The notes beneath the pieces are model-generated. The model had not been told where the DNA came from and made no database searches. It saw only the letters and a program-made list of their open reading frames with translations. From NCBI GenBank assembly GCA_009837885.1, contig VXSP01000015.1, positions 81,137 through 138,295 of the forward strand: a stretch of DNA of 57,159 bases. The letters are read 5' to 3'. Below, one piece after another: positions 25,712 to 34,858 of the stretch. The first letter of the stretch is position 1. Each line of letters opens with the position of its first letter. This DNA is from Holophagales bacterium. GTDB lineage: Bacteria; Acidobacteriota; Thermoanaerobaculia; Multivoradales; Multivoraceae. The position numbers and the translations under genes were made by a program.

Positions 25712-26485
25712 ATGGGGCAAGCGAGGAGCACGGACTTGGCAGACAAAGTCGCAATCGTCACCGGCGGCGGCAGCGGGATCGGCCGCGCCGTGACGCACGG
25801 ATTGGTCAAAGACGGCTACCACGTGCTCATTGCCGGCCGCCGCGAGGATCGGCTGGTCGCAACGAAGAGCGGCGCGGGCGATCCCGACAAGGTCCGGACA
25901 GTAGCCGCGGACATCAGCACCGTGGAGGGTGTTCAGGCGGTGTTCGACCGCCTGACGAGCGCGTTTGGCCGGCTGGACCTGCTGTTCAACAACGCCGGCA
26001 CCGGCGCGCCGCCCGTGCCGATCGAGGACCTGACCCTCGAACAGTGGAATCGGGTGGTCGGGGTCAACCTGACCGGCGCCTTTCTCTGCACGCAGCGGGC
26101 GGTCAGGCTGATGAAGGAACAGGATCCCCAGGGCGGACGCATCATCAACAACGGTTCCATCTCCGCGCATGTGCCGCGCCCCAACTCCGCCCCGTACACC
26201 GCGACGAAGCACGCGATCACCGGGCTCACGCGGTCGACCTCGCTGGACGGCCGCAGGTTCAACATCGCCTGCGGACAGATCGACATCGGCAACGCCTACA
26301 CGCGAATGACCGCGCGGATGTCCGAGGGCGTGGCCCAACCCGACGGTTCCACGAAGCCGGAACCCACGATCGATGTGCGCGCCGTCGTCGACGCGGTGCG
26401 CTACATGGCGGCGCTTCCGCTCGACGCGAACGTGCCTTTCCTGACGGTGATGGCGAATGAGATGCCGTTCATGGGCCGCGGCTAG
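25712..26485 (+). CDS. Short-chain dehydrogenase/reductase (SDR)
   Basis: A 257-residue classical SDR with [11 protein letters not shown] for cofactor binding, GRRED after beta-2 (Arg residues favour NADP(H)), NNAGTG, the catalytic Ser in NNGSISAH and YTATK. I chose the ATG at 25712; a TTG at 25682 in the same frame would leave almost no space from the divergent POT start. The gene stands alone on the plus strand, convergent with the M3 peptidase (14-bp gap). Its substrate cannot be inferred. It is not closely similar to the SDR at 7173-7943, whose TGGASGIG and acidic beta-2 end suggest NAD(H). Confidence 0.9.
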   Translation: MGQARSTDLADKVAIVTGGGSGIGRAVTHGLVKDGYHVLIAGRREDRLVATKSGAGDPDKVRTVAADISTVEGVQAVFDRLTSAFGRLDLLFNNAGTGAPPVPIEDLTLEQWNRVVGVNLTGAFLCTQRAVRLMKEQDPQGGRIINNGSISAHVPRPNSAPYTATKHAITGLTRSTSLDGRRFNIACGQIDIGNAYTRMTARMSEGVAQPDGSTKPEPTIDVRAVVDAVRYMAALPLDANVPFLTVMANEMPFMGRG

Positions 26486-26499
26486 GGGCTCCCTGGCCA

Positions 26500-28554
26500 T
26501 CAAAGGCCGAACCTGTCGAGCAGCGCGTTCGGTGAGGGCGCCCGGTCGATGAGAGCGCGAAACAGTTCCGCGGCTGGCGCTGTGCTTCCCGCTTCCAGAA
26601 TCGTCTCGCGATAGCGGTCGGCGACCCGCGGTTCCCACAGACCTCCGGGAGTTTGTTCGAACAGGCTGCCGGCCTCGGCGGCGAGGACGTCGGCCCAGAG
26701 GTAGGAGTAGACGCCGGCGGCGTAGACCTCCTCCGAGAAGGTGTGCACGGCGTGGGGGCCCCGGAGCAGCGGCTCGACGGCTGCCGGTACGCCGAGTTCG
26801 GACAGGACCTCTTCTTCCACCGCCATGGCGTCGATGGCTCGGCCGTCGGCGAGCTGGTGGAGCCTGAGGTCGACGATCGCGGTTGCCAGGTACTCGAGCG
26901 TGAGGCTGAAGATCCGGTCGTAGCGCAGCGCCTCGTCGAGCGAGGCGACGAGTTCTTCGGGCATCGGCTCGCCGGTCTCGACGTGGCGGGCGTGCAGGGA
27001 GAGCAGTTCCCGATCCCGCAACCAGCGCTCGTTGAGTAGCGCGGGCAGTTCGATGAAGTCCCATTCGACGGCGAGGCTGCCCAGCGACGGGTAGCTGGCG
27101 CGGCAGAGGAGCATGTGCAACGCGTGACCGAACTCGTGGAAGAGCACGTTGGCGAGTTCCCAGACGAGGAGCGCGGGCTCGCCGTCCCGCGGTCTGGGGA
27201 GGCTGGACACGACGACCGTGTGGACGAGGCTGGGTACCGGGTGAGAGGAGCGGGCCTGCAGTTGGGCCTGCCATGAACCGGGCGACTTGCCCTCCCGCTG
27301 ATGGAGGTCGAGCCAGAGCACGCCGAGCGGGTCGTCGCCGCGGTGGACCAGGAACGCCTCGACCTCGGGATGGTAGACGGGCGCTTCGTCGAGGCGGCGA
27401 AAGCGAAGTCCGTACAGACGCTCCGCGCTCCAGAACAGCGCCGACTTCACGGCGTCGAGGGACAGGTAGGGCCGTACCGCGTCGGCGTCCAGGCCGAAGC
27501 TCGACTGCCGGTGCTTCTCCGCGTAGTAGAGGCGGTCCCAGGCCTGCAACTCCCCGTCCAGCCCGTCCGCCCGGGCCAGCTCGTGCAACTCGGTGAGTTG
27601 TCGTCGCGTGGTGGCTTCAACGGCGCGCCAGACTTCCAGCAGCAGGTCGAGCGCTTCCTGTGGGTCGGCCGCCATTCGGGTGGCCATCGCCAGATCCGCG
27701 TAGGACGGGTAGCCGAGCAGCCGGGCCTTCTCTCCGCGCAAGCGGAGAATCTCGGCCATCACCGGCCGGTTGTCGTGCTCGCCGTCGTTGGCGCCGCGGC
27801 CCATCCAGAGCTTCCAGACCTTCTCGCGCAGGTCGCGGCGCCGGGATCGTGTGAGAAAGGGCCACACCATCGGACGCTGGATCGGCAGGGCCCACTGTCC
27901 CGGCCGTCCGCGCTTGTTGGCGGCGTCAGCCATGGCGGCGCGCTGCTCGGCGCCGAGGCCATCGAGATCGTCTTCGTCGGCGAGCCAGAGCACGAGCGCG
28001 TCCTGCTCGGCGGTCAGATTGCGCATGAACCGCACCTGGAGCTCTGAGAGGCGCGCGTTCACCTGCGTCCAGCGCGTCCGGGCCTCGGGTTCGAGACTCG
28101 CACCGCGGAGACGAAGGCGCTCCCGAAGCACTTCGGTGAGTCGCCGCCGCTCCGCCGTCAGGCACTCCTGCTCCAGCACCGCGGCGATGCGGTCCAGCAG
28201 GTCGCGCTGGCCCGCGATCTCGTCCTCCAGCGCCGCAAGCCGCGGCGCCATCCGCTGGTGCAGCGCCAGCATCTCCTCGCCCGATCCGGTGCTGGCCAGA
28301 TGCCTCAGCAGATTCCCGAGGCGCGCCAGCGGTACGGCACTCAGCTCGAGCGCCTCGACCGTGTTCTCGAACGTCGGCTGCCGCTGGCTACTTGCGATCG
28401 CGGCGACGAACTCGCGACGCTCGTCGAGGGCGCGTTCGAGCGCTTCCTCCAGGCTGCGCGGTTCGAGTCGCTCGAACGGCGGCAGACCGACACCAATGCC
28501 GGCTACGTCCGGCCAGGGCTCGAGCAGCGAGGCTGCTCCGGTAGCGGCGGCCAC
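26500..28554 (-). CDS. M3-family metallopeptidase, oligopeptidase A-like
   Basis: A 684-residue thimet-oligopeptidase-family enzyme, close to the roughly 680 residues of E. coli oligopeptidase A. The zinc motif is HEFGHALH with the downstream Glu ligand near VEWDFIELPALLNE, and the substrate loop ends SYLWADVLAAE. It degrades short cytoplasmic peptides, including signal-peptide fragments. The GTG at 28554 is one base after the MFS stop and gives a family-like N-terminus; the frame continues upstream inside the MFS gene, but with no family-like sequence. It is the last gene of a four-gene minus-strand operon with two alpha/beta hydrolases and a GPH carrier. Confidence 0.9.
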   Translation of the reverse strand: MAAATGAASLLEPWPDVAGIGVGLPPFERLEPRSLEEALERALDERREFVAAIASSQRQPTFENTVEALELSAVPLARLGNLLRHLASTGSGEEMLALHQRMAPRLAALEDEIAGQRDLLDRIAAVLEQECLTAERRRLTEVLRERLRLRGASLEPEARTRWTQVNARLSELQVRFMRNLTAEQDALVLWLADEDDLDGLGAEQRAAMADAANKRGRPGQWALPIQRPMVWPFLTRSRRRDLREKVWKLWMGRGANDGEHDNRPVMAEILRLRGEKARLLGYPSYADLAMATRMAADPQEALDLLLEVWRAVEATTRRQLTELHELARADGLDGELQAWDRLYYAEKHRQSSFGLDADAVRPYLSLDAVKSALFWSAERLYGLRFRRLDEAPVYHPEVEAFLVHRGDDPLGVLWLDLHQREGKSPGSWQAQLQARSSHPVPSLVHTVVVSSLPRPRDGEPALLVWELANVLFHEFGHALHMLLCRASYPSLGSLAVEWDFIELPALLNERWLRDRELLSLHARHVETGEPMPEELVASLDEALRYDRIFSLTLEYLATAIVDLRLHQLADGRAIDAMAVEEEVLSELGVPAAVEPLLRGPHAVHTFSEEVYAAGVYSYLWADVLAAEAGSLFEQTPGGLWEPRVADRYRETILEAGSTAPAAELFRALIDRAPSPNALLDRFGL

Positions 28555-28555
28555 G

Positions 28556-29926
28556 TCAGGGCTCGATCTCGCGCGCGGCCCTGCGCTCGATCGCCGCGAT
28601 GATGACGGCATGTCGTCGCCGGTCGATCGGGAAGCGCCAGATCCACATTGCGGCAATGCAGAGGAACGCCGCCGGCAACAGCGAGAACGCGAGCAGCAGG
28701 CCGAACCGGCCGCTCGCGCTCTGGGTCGTGACCGTGGCGTCGAAGCCGAATGTCCCCGCGATCAGGAGGCCCAGCGCGGCGCCGATGCCGACGTTGATCT
28801 TCTGCACCATGGCGTAGAAGGCGAAGTAGCTGCCGGCATGGTCGTCGCGAAACCGCAGGCGGCCGTAGTCGACGACGTCCGCCAGCACGGCCGGCGCCGC
28901 CACCGCCTCCACCACGATCAGGGCGTTGACGACGAGCAGGGCAGTGATGAGCAGCAGCGCGGCGTTCTCGCCCGGGCCGATGAAGTAGTAGCTGAGCGAG
29001 GCGACGCCGGCGCCGACGTAGCCCACTGCCCATGCCTGTTGCTTGCCGAAGCGGCGGCAGAGCGTGCCCCACACCGGAGTGGCGACCAGGCTGATCGGAA
29101 TGCTGATGATCATCACCACGGAAAGCTGCTCGCCGAGCTGCAGGTAGCCGTCGATGTAGAAGAACGAAAGGCCCGAGCCGATGCCGGCGCCGAGTCCGCC
29201 GATGGCGAACATCCCCGCGAAGCTCAGGAGCGGCCGGTTGCCGGCGACGGCGCGTCCGGCGTCCAGAAGGGATGATCCGTCGCCGCCCGACGACTCCTCG
29301 CGCGACCGTCCGTTGGGCACGACCAGGGTGGCGACGAGGGCGGTGCCGAGCAGCGCGACCGCCGCCAGCGCCGCCGCCCAGCGCAGCGTCTCGGGCGTGA
29401 AGTCGGTTGAGCCGGTGATCGACTGCAGTGCGATGGGCAGCCCGAAGAAGGCCTGCAGACCGAGATAGCGGCCCATCGTGCGCCAGGTCGTGATCCGCGC
29501 TCGCTCTTCGTAGTCGTCGGAGATCTCCGCCAGCCAGGCGCTGTAGGGCACTTCCGAGACCGTCCAGCCGATGTCGGCCAGGAGATACCAGAAGAGAAAG
29601 GACCACATCGTCACCTCGCCGCTGGGCACGTAGAGGAACCAGCAGGCGATGACGGCAATGAGGGAACCGGCCAGGAGCCAGGGCTTGCGGGTGCCGTGGT
29701 GAGCCCGGTAGCGATCGGAGAGGAAGCCGACGATCGGGTCGTTGACCGCGTCGAAGATGCGCGAGATCAGGATGACGAACGCGATCTCCTGGAGACTGAG
29801 CCCGAAGAACTTGGCGTAGATGCCCTGGAGGACGGAGATCGCCGGACCGTGGATGAAGGCCTGCGCGAACGAGGGCGCGCCGTAGGCGCCGAGGACGCCG
29901 CGGCCCAGCGCCGCGTTACCGCTCAT
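28556..29926 (-). CDS. MFS transporter, GPH family (paralogue)
   Basis: A 456-residue carrier with twelve hydrophobic segments and GPH signatures: RIFDAVNDPIVGFLSDRYR in the helix 2 region, a basic loop HHGTRKPW, and a VPYSAWLAEISDDYEER stretch before helix 5. It resembles the GPH protein at 12011-13393, which shares ELSDDYSERSR at the same place. The substrate is unknown. The ATG at 29926 overlaps the preceding hydrolase gene by 11 bp. Because two hydrolases and an oligopeptidase share the operon, an ester or peptide conjugate is a possible cargo, but this is inference. Confidence 0.9.
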   Translation of the reverse strand: MSGNAALGRGVLGAYGAPSFAQAFIHGPAISVLQGIYAKFFGLSLQEIAFVILISRIFDAVNDPIVGFLSDRYRAHHGTRKPWLLAGSLIAVIACWFLYVPSGEVTMWSFLFWYLLADIGWTVSEVPYSAWLAEISDDYEERARITTWRTMGRYLGLQAFFGLPIALQSITGSTDFTPETLRWAAALAAVALLGTALVATLVVPNGRSREESSGGDGSSLLDAGRAVAGNRPLLSFAGMFAIGGLGAGIGSGLSFFYIDGYLQLGEQLSVVMIISIPISLVATPVWGTLCRRFGKQQAWAVGYVGAGVASLSYYFIGPGENAALLLITALLVVNALIVVEAVAAPAVLADVVDYGRLRFRDDHAGSYFAFYAMVQKINVGIGAALGLLIAGTFGFDATVTTQSASGRFGLLLAFSLLPAAFLCIAAMWIWRFPIDRRRHAVIIAAIERRAAREIEP

Positions 29927-30725
29927 CGGATGGCGTCCGAGAGAGCGCCTTGTCGAGGAAGGCCCGCACCGGTGGTACGACCGTTCCTGGATCGAGGCAC
30001 ACGGAGTGGTCGCGCCCCGGGAACTCGTGCACGGTCCAGCCGAGCCGCTCAAGCTCGTCCCGCCGCTCCCGAAGGGTGCTCGCGATGCGGATGTCCTCAC
30101 CGCCGGGGTCGACATCGCCACTGCCGCCGAAGAACGCCATCCGGGGACAGTCGATCTCCGCTACGGCCCGCTCCTCCGGCCAGTCGAGCACGCTCTCGTA
30201 GAACGTCGTCCACTGGGCGTACTGGGCAGGTTCCCGGAGCACGACCCGGGCCGACTGCGGCGGATCGTCGACCTGGCGCCGCGCGGCCCGGAGAATGTCG
30301 GCGTACTGACCTCCCAGGGGCGGCCAGCCGCCGACCACCAGGGCCGACAGGCGATCGCTGCGGGTGGCCAGTTGAAGGCCGGCGGCAGCCCCCCACGAGT
30401 ACGCCCAGTAGGCGAAGTCGCCGAAGCCGGCGGCGTCGGCGGTGGCCAGCAGATCCGAGCAGACGCGCCGGGCCGTCATCTCGTTCGGCGGCGGCGAGGT
30501 GCTGCCTCCGATGTTCGGGTAGTCGACGAGCAACACCCGGTAGGCGTCAGTCAGCCGCTCGAGGTAGCCGTCGATCGTGGCCGCGCTCTCGGTTCCGAAG
30601 ATGTCGGCGTGGGAGGCCATGAGCGGCAGGCCGAGCATCAGCGGCACTCCCTCCACCGGCCCCACGGTGCGGAACCGGATCGTCGCGCCCGGCGCGACCT
30701 CGACGTCGCCGTACTCGTCGATCAC
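29916..30725 (-). CDS. Alpha/beta hydrolase
   Basis: A 269-residue alpha/beta-hydrolase. The nucleophile elbow is AYSWGAAAG, with Ala in place of the first Gly of GxSxG, and the base is probably the His of GRDHSVCLD near residue 245. The acid may be an Asp in GGSGDVDPGG. Size and layout match small carboxylesterases and haloperoxidase-like hydrolases. The ATG overlaps the stop of the larger hydrolase by 4 bp and the stop overlaps the GPH transporter by 11 bp, so co-expression is secure. The two consecutive hydrolases are not obviously duplicates of each other. Confidence 0.85.
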   Translation of the reverse strand: MIDEYGDVEVAPGATIRFRTVGPVEGVPLMLGLPLMASHADIFGTESAATIDGYLERLTDAYRVLLVDYPNIGGSTSPPPNEMTARRVCSDLLATADAAGFGDFAYWAYSWGAAAGLQLATRSDRLSALVVGGWPPLGGQYADILRAARRQVDDPPQSARVVLREPAQYAQWTTFYESVLDWPEERAVAEIDCPRMAFFGGSGDVDPGGEDIRIASTLRERRDELERLGWTVHEFPGRDHSVCLDPGTVVPPVRAFLDKALSRTPSDER

Positions 30726-31927
30726 GGCCGTGCCTTCCGGGGTGAGCCGGCGTTCAGCCGGTCGAGCGTCTGGCGCACGACCTCGATCACGAAGTCCGGC
30801 GCCTCGTAGAGGAAGTTGTGCGCCGTTCCGGGAGGCGCCACAACACGCTCGGAGAGGTTGGAGAGGGTGAGGTACCGCTCGCGGCTGCGCGTGTAAAAGC
30901 GCTGCAGCCGCGCCGCGTCGAGTTGACCGGGTGTCGGCGCTTCGCCTTCGATCATCTCGGCGACCTGGTCGAAGTCCCGCATGTCGCCGGGCGCTACGAG
31001 CCGGACCGGAGTGCCGTCGAGGTCGCCCTCGTAGGGGAGAGTCGTCCAGGCGATGGATGCCATGCCCTCGGGCTTGAGTTCGTCGAAGATGGAAGCGCTG
31101 GCGCAGGCCGCCCGCGGACCGCGCTCCAGGGCGCGGGCGGCGTGCCAGGCCTCGCCCAGTTGCTCGCGGATCAGCCGGTCGAGGCGCTCGTACTCAGGGT
31201 TCGGCGGTTCCCGGGCCAGGCGCTCGGCGACTTCGTCCAGGCCGAAGAGCTGGAGCACTCCCACGAGGACGGGGCGCCACCTCATGCGCGCCAGGCCGGG
31301 AATCGGCGGCCCGTAGACGATCGTGTCCGGGGGAGTCGCGTCCATCAGCAGCAGCGCCGCGACGCTCCGGGGGCTCCGCCGTGCTGCGGCCGCGAAGAGC
31401 AGGCCGCCGAAAGAGTGGCCGGCGAGGACGAAGGGCCCCTCCTCTCCGGCGGCTTCGAGAGCCGCGAGCACTTCATCGGCCTCACGGTCGGTCGTGCGCG
31501 GGAACGGTCCCGGATCGCTCCAGCCGGTTCCGGGTCGATCGATCAGAATCGAACGCGCTTCCTTGCGCAGCTCACTGTGCAGGTGATGGAGCGCCAGACC
31601 ACCCGCGTGTCCACCGGGCATCCAGACGACCGGCGGCCGCCCGCCGGCGTCTCCTTCCGCCAGCACGTGAATGCGGCGGCCTCCGACCCTGACCAGCACG
31701 CCGGGCGGCGGGTGGCGAGCGCGCGCCTTCCTCAGGCTCAGCAGATGGCGGAGCGTCCCCAGCACGAGCAGAACGCCCAACCCTGCAACAGCCACGGCGG
31801 CAATCCGCACTGAGCCGTCGCTTCGGAACGCCACGGCCGTCCCGATCGCCAGTGTTCCGCCGGCGGTCCACACGCCGGCGAGATCACGGCTCAGGAACGC
31901 GAGCGCGAGTTGCCGGGCGCCTGTCAT
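30722..31927 (-). CDS. Membrane-anchored alpha/beta hydrolase
   Basis: A 401-residue protein with two hydrophobic segments near the N-terminus (about 15-35 and 41-60) followed by an alpha/beta-hydrolase domain. Motifs are WMPGGHAGG for the oxyanion region, DRPGTGWSDPG, the nucleophile elbow LAGHSFGG and a C-terminal GTAHNF for the base His. Attachment to the inner membrane is likely. It is the first gene of the operon that continues with a second hydrolase, a GPH transporter and an M3 oligopeptidase. A long inverted repeat (31950-32022) separates it from the TetR gene upstream, so it is probably transcribed independently of the TonB receptor. Confidence 0.87.
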   Translation of the reverse strand: MTGARQLALAFLSRDLAGVWTAGGTLAIGTAVAFRSDGSVRIAAVAVAGLGVLLVLGTLRHLLSLRKARARHPPPGVLVRVGGRRIHVLAEGDAGGRPPVVWMPGGHAGGLALHHLHSELRKEARSILIDRPGTGWSDPGPFPRTTDREADEVLAALEAAGEEGPFVLAGHSFGGLLFAAAARRSPRSVAALLLMDATPPDTIVYGPPIPGLARMRWRPVLVGVLQLFGLDEVAERLAREPPNPEYERLDRLIREQLGEAWHAARALERGPRAACASASIFDELKPEGMASIAWTTLPYEGDLDGTPVRLVAPGDMRDFDQVAEMIEGEAPTPGQLDAARLQRFYTRSRERYLTLSNLSERVVAPPGTAHNFLYEAPDFVIEVVRQTLDRLNAGSPRKARP

Positions 31928-31949
31928 CCTGTGAGTTTGACCTGTCGGC

Positions 31950-32022
31950 CCGCGAATTTCACCGAGGTCCGTAGCGAGGGCGCGGATCCGCGAGCGCAGT
32001 AGGAACTCGGTGGAATTCGCGG
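31950..32022. repeat. Long imperfect inverted repeat, possible terminator or REP-like element
   Basis: Arms at 31950-31966 and 32006-32022 are 17 bp long and pair with one mismatch (cores CGCGAATTTCACCGAG and CTCGGTGGAATTCGCG). The enclosed segment contains the perfect palindrome CGCGGATCCGCG at 31981-31992. The whole would fold into a large cruciform or RNA hairpin between two minus-strand genes. There is no T-tract, so it is not a standard intrinsic terminator. Confidence 0.65.
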
Positions 32023-32026
32023 TAGG

Positions 32027-32644
32027 TCAGGACTTCATGAACCCTTGGGTCACGACGCGGTTCATGAAGGCACTGCGCCTCTTCACCATCTCGCGGTGGT
32101 ACATCGACATGCCGAACTCCTCCTCCGAGAACGGTTCGAGCACGGCCGGTCCGAGAAAGTCGATGACCAGGAAGGTGGCTGCCCACTCCTCGTCGACGTC
32201 GTCCTGAAGAAGACCGCGCTCGCGATTCAGCGCGACGAACCGGCGCATGATCTCCAGCAGTTGACGGAGGAGGGCCTGGCTCCCCGGCGTCTTCTCCATC
32301 AGGGCCGCGCGCACGTAGAGGAGCGCGTCGCGCTCGCGCTCGACCCATTCGACGGCGTCCTCGACGAGGAGGTCGAGGGCCTCGGTGCCCAGGTGCTCAC
32401 TGGCCCGCGAGCAGAGATCTTCGATCTGGGCAATGACCTGCCGATCGATCTCTTCCCGCAGGCCGGCCTTGGAGCCGAAGTGGGTGCGGATCAGGCCGAT
32501 CGAGACGCCGGCCTCCGCGGCGATCTCGCGTACCCCCGCGGCCGAGTAGCCCTTCGCGGCAAAGAGATGGCGGCCCGCCAGGATGAGTCTCTGGCGGCGA
32601 TTCAACTGTGTTGTAGCTGCGGTCTTCGTTGCGCTTTGGGGCAT
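32027..32644 (-). CDS. TetR-family transcriptional regulator
   Basis: A 205-residue TetR protein from the ATG at 32644; a GTG at 32695 is a longer alternative overlapping the receptor gene. The HTH is in AAEAGVSIGLIRTHFGSKAGL, where the usual Tyr-x-Tyr-Phe of helix 3 is Arg-Thr-His-Phe. The C-terminal half is an all-helical ligand domain. It lies 25 bp downstream of the TonB receptor gene and is probably co-transcribed. The tandem palindromes at 34804-34834 upstream of that receptor are its most likely operators, giving autoregulation together with control of the divergent hydrolase/peptidase/P450 operon. Confidence 0.88.
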   Translation of the reverse strand: MPQSATKTAATTQLNRRQRLILAGRHLFAAKGYSAAGVREIAAEAGVSIGLIRTHFGSKAGLREEIDRQVIAQIEDLCSRASEHLGTEALDLLVEDAVEWVERERDALLYVRAALMEKTPGSQALLRQLLEIMRRFVALNRERGLLQDDVDEEWAATFLVIDFLGPAVLEPFSEEEFGMSMYHREMVKRRSAFMNRVVTQGFMKS

Positions 32645-32669
32645 CGGTCGGTTCGCTGGAACGACGGGC

Positions 32670-34772
32670 TCAGAACTCGAGTGAAAGCTCGACACCGATC
32701 TGCCGCGGATGGTCCTGGGTGTAGATGGTGGGGCCCCTTCCGGAGTTCGCGTAGATCGCGCCGTCTTCGCCCAGCAGGTTGTTGCCGAACAGGTGGATCC
32801 CGAACCTCTCGTTGCTGAAGCCGAACCGCGCGCGCAGCAGATCGCGAGAGTCGGCCGAAGCTCCCGGCCCGAACTGACCCAACTGGTCGTCGATGTGGCT
32901 CAGCCCGAGGAATGCCTGTCCAGCCCAGGTGTCGCCGAGCGCCCAGGCGTAGCTCGCCGACAGGGTTCCGGTCCACGCGGGCACGAACGGCAGACGGTCG
33001 CCGTTGCGTGCCCCTGCGGCGGCCGCGAACGTCGGATTGATGTTCGTGAACTCGGACTGGTTCCAGTTGGTGGAGAACTGGAAGGACAGCCCCGAAACGC
33101 TGGCCGGACGGTAGTCGAGTGCCAGATCGACGCCGTAGAGCTCTGAGTCGCCGATCTGGTAGTCCAGGAAGAGCCCGAAGACCGGTACGGCCTGCCGGGT
33201 GTCCTTCCAGTCCTGGAAGTAGGGAGCGACGTCGATCAGGAGCCGTCCTCCGCTGAGGGTGTACTTCGCCCCCAGTTCGTAGCTCCACAGTTCGTCGGAG
33301 TCGACTGCCACCGAACACGGCAGCCCGCCCAACACGTGCAGCGCGCAGGTGTCGGGACTGTTGAAGCTCCCGCTACGGAAGCCCTTGGCGATGTTCAGGT
33401 AGTAGTTCGCCTGCTCGGAGGCGTCAAGGGCGAGGTTGAAGCGGGGGTTGACGCTGTCGAAGGTCGCCGGCTCCAACTGTGTGCTGAACCCGCTGCTGTA
33501 CACGGACCGCTCGTCCTCGAAGGAACGCAGCCCGGCCAGCGCGACGAGCCGGTCGTCCAGGAAGGCGTACGAGACTTCAGCGAAGAGGGACAGGGACTCC
33601 GAGCCGCGGTCAGCCGTGCTGTCCGGGAACACCGGCGGTTCAATCGACGAGAGGACGAGGGCGTCCGTTTCCGAGTAGTAGACGCCGACCAGCCACTGGA
33701 ACGGAGAGTCGTTCTGCGAGACGAGCCGGGTTTCGTGGTTCAGGGCGTCCCCTGAGGTCTGAGCGAAGATGTCGAGGAATCCGCTCGGCGACAACGGGAA
33801 CGGCAAGCCGACCTGCACTTCGTCGGTCGCGTCGATCTGCGTCGTGGTGCTGGTGAGCGAGGCGCCGCCGAAGCTGATCGTGAAGCTCCCGGTGGCGAGT
33901 TCGTACTCGCCGAGCGTGTAGTCGCCGGCGGACGCGGACGTCGTCGTCGGGGGATCGAGGGCCGAGAGCAGGGTGCCGCCCTCCTGATCGGCTTCGTTGC
34001 CCGCGACCATCAGCCGCAGGTTGAACCGGTCGTTCGGCGTGGTGTCGAAGATGGCGCGGTAGTTGGTCACGTCGCCCGCGCCGAACTGGTCGTCGCCGGT
34101 TGTCGCCAGCAACTGGTAGCCCGCGGTGTCTTCGGTGCTGGCGACCAGCCGCAGGCCCGCCTTGCTCCCCATGGGGATGTTGACCGCGGCATCGATGTAG
34201 TTGCCGTTGCCGCCGCCGTCGGTGCTGGAGTAGCCGCCGCGCAGGCTGGCCCCGAAGCCGCCGTAGTCAGGTGAACGCGTGATCAGGCGCACCGTGCCGC
34301 CCATCGAGCCGTTGCCGTAGAGCGTGCTCTGCGGACCACGCAGGACCTCGATTCGCTCGAGGTCGAACGAACGGCCCATCGGAGCGAAGTTCTGCCCGAA
34401 GACGAAGAAGGCGGCATCGTCGAAGTAGTAGCCGACGGTCGGATCGCCCAGGGCCTGCCCGATTCCGCGGATCTGGTAGCGGCGCAGGCCGACGTTGTTG
34501 GACAGTTCTTCGGAGGCTCCCGGAACCAGTGTGATGACCTCGTTCAGATCCCGCATGTTGGCCTCCTGGAGAGCCTCTGCGGTGAAGGCCTGCACGGAGA
34601 TCGGAACCTCCTGCAGTTCCTGCTCGCGCTTCTGCGCGGTGACCACGATGACTTCGCTCACCTCATCCGCGGGGGCCTCTTCCTCTTCGTCCTGTGCGCC
34701 CAAGGGAGGCGCCAGCAGGGTGGCGGCGAGAACGGCGGCGAGCCAGGCGAGGTTGGGATCGAGCTTGCGCAT
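32670..34772 (-). CDS. TonB-dependent outer-membrane receptor
   Basis: A 700-residue outer-membrane receptor. The signal peptide ends near Leu-Gly-Ala-Gln. It is followed by an acidic stretch and EVIVVTAQKREQ, which is TonB-box-like and typical of the proteobacterial/acidobacterial FecA-like group. The plug domain contains VPISVQAFT, IRGIG and ERIEVLRGPQSTLYGNGSMGG, and the 22-strand barrel runs to a C-terminal Phe (GVELSLEF). AAGGAG lies 6 nt before the ATG at 34772. It imports a ligand too large for porins, using energy from TonB. Divergent peptidase, hydrolase and P450 genes suggest a peptide- or ester-containing compound. Confidence 0.93.
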   Translation of the reverse strand: MRKLDPNLAWLAAVLAATLLAPPLGAQDEEEEAPADEVSEVIVVTAQKREQELQEVPISVQAFTAEALQEANMRDLNEVITLVPGASEELSNNVGLRRYQIRGIGQALGDPTVGYYFDDAAFFVFGQNFAPMGRSFDLERIEVLRGPQSTLYGNGSMGGTVRLITRSPDYGGFGASLRGGYSSTDGGGNGNYIDAAVNIPMGSKAGLRLVASTEDTAGYQLLATTGDDQFGAGDVTNYRAIFDTTPNDRFNLRLMVAGNEADQEGGTLLSALDPPTTTSASAGDYTLGEYELATGSFTISFGGASLTSTTTQIDATDEVQVGLPFPLSPSGFLDIFAQTSGDALNHETRLVSQNDSPFQWLVGVYYSETDALVLSSIEPPVFPDSTADRGSESLSLFAEVSYAFLDDRLVALAGLRSFEDERSVYSSGFSTQLEPATFDSVNPRFNLALDASEQANYYLNIAKGFRSGSFNSPDTCALHVLGGLPCSVAVDSDELWSYELGAKYTLSGGRLLIDVAPYFQDWKDTRQAVPVFGLFLDYQIGDSELYGVDLALDYRPASVSGLSFQFSTNWNQSEFTNINPTFAAAAGARNGDRLPFVPAWTGTLSASYAWALGDTWAGQAFLGLSHIDDQLGQFGPGASADSRDLLRARFGFSNERFGIHLFGNNLLGEDGAIYANSGRGPTIYTQDHPRQIGVELSLEF

Positions 34773-34803
34773 GGGTGTCTCCTTGATCGGTCTGTTTGCC
34801 CCT

Positions 34804-34834
34804 GTATACGATCGTATCGTATACGACCGTATCG
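34804..34834. promoter_or_regulatory. Tandem palindromic operator-like sites in divergent gap
   Basis: Two 16-bp units, GTATACGATCGTATCG (34804-34819) and GTATACGACCGTATCG (34819-34834), abut with one shared base and differ at one position. The first contains the perfect palindrome ATACGATCGTAT. They fill most of the 86-bp gap between the TonB receptor and the divergent serine hydrolase starts. A 15-bp period would place two bound dimers about one and a half helical turns apart, as in some cooperative TetR operators. Confidence 0.65.
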
Positions 34835-34858
34835 TGCGGGCGGATAGGGTCGGAACCG

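Noticed and set aside
34804..34834. CRISPR-like direct repeat
   Set aside because: Only two units that share a base, with no spacer; better explained as tandem operators.
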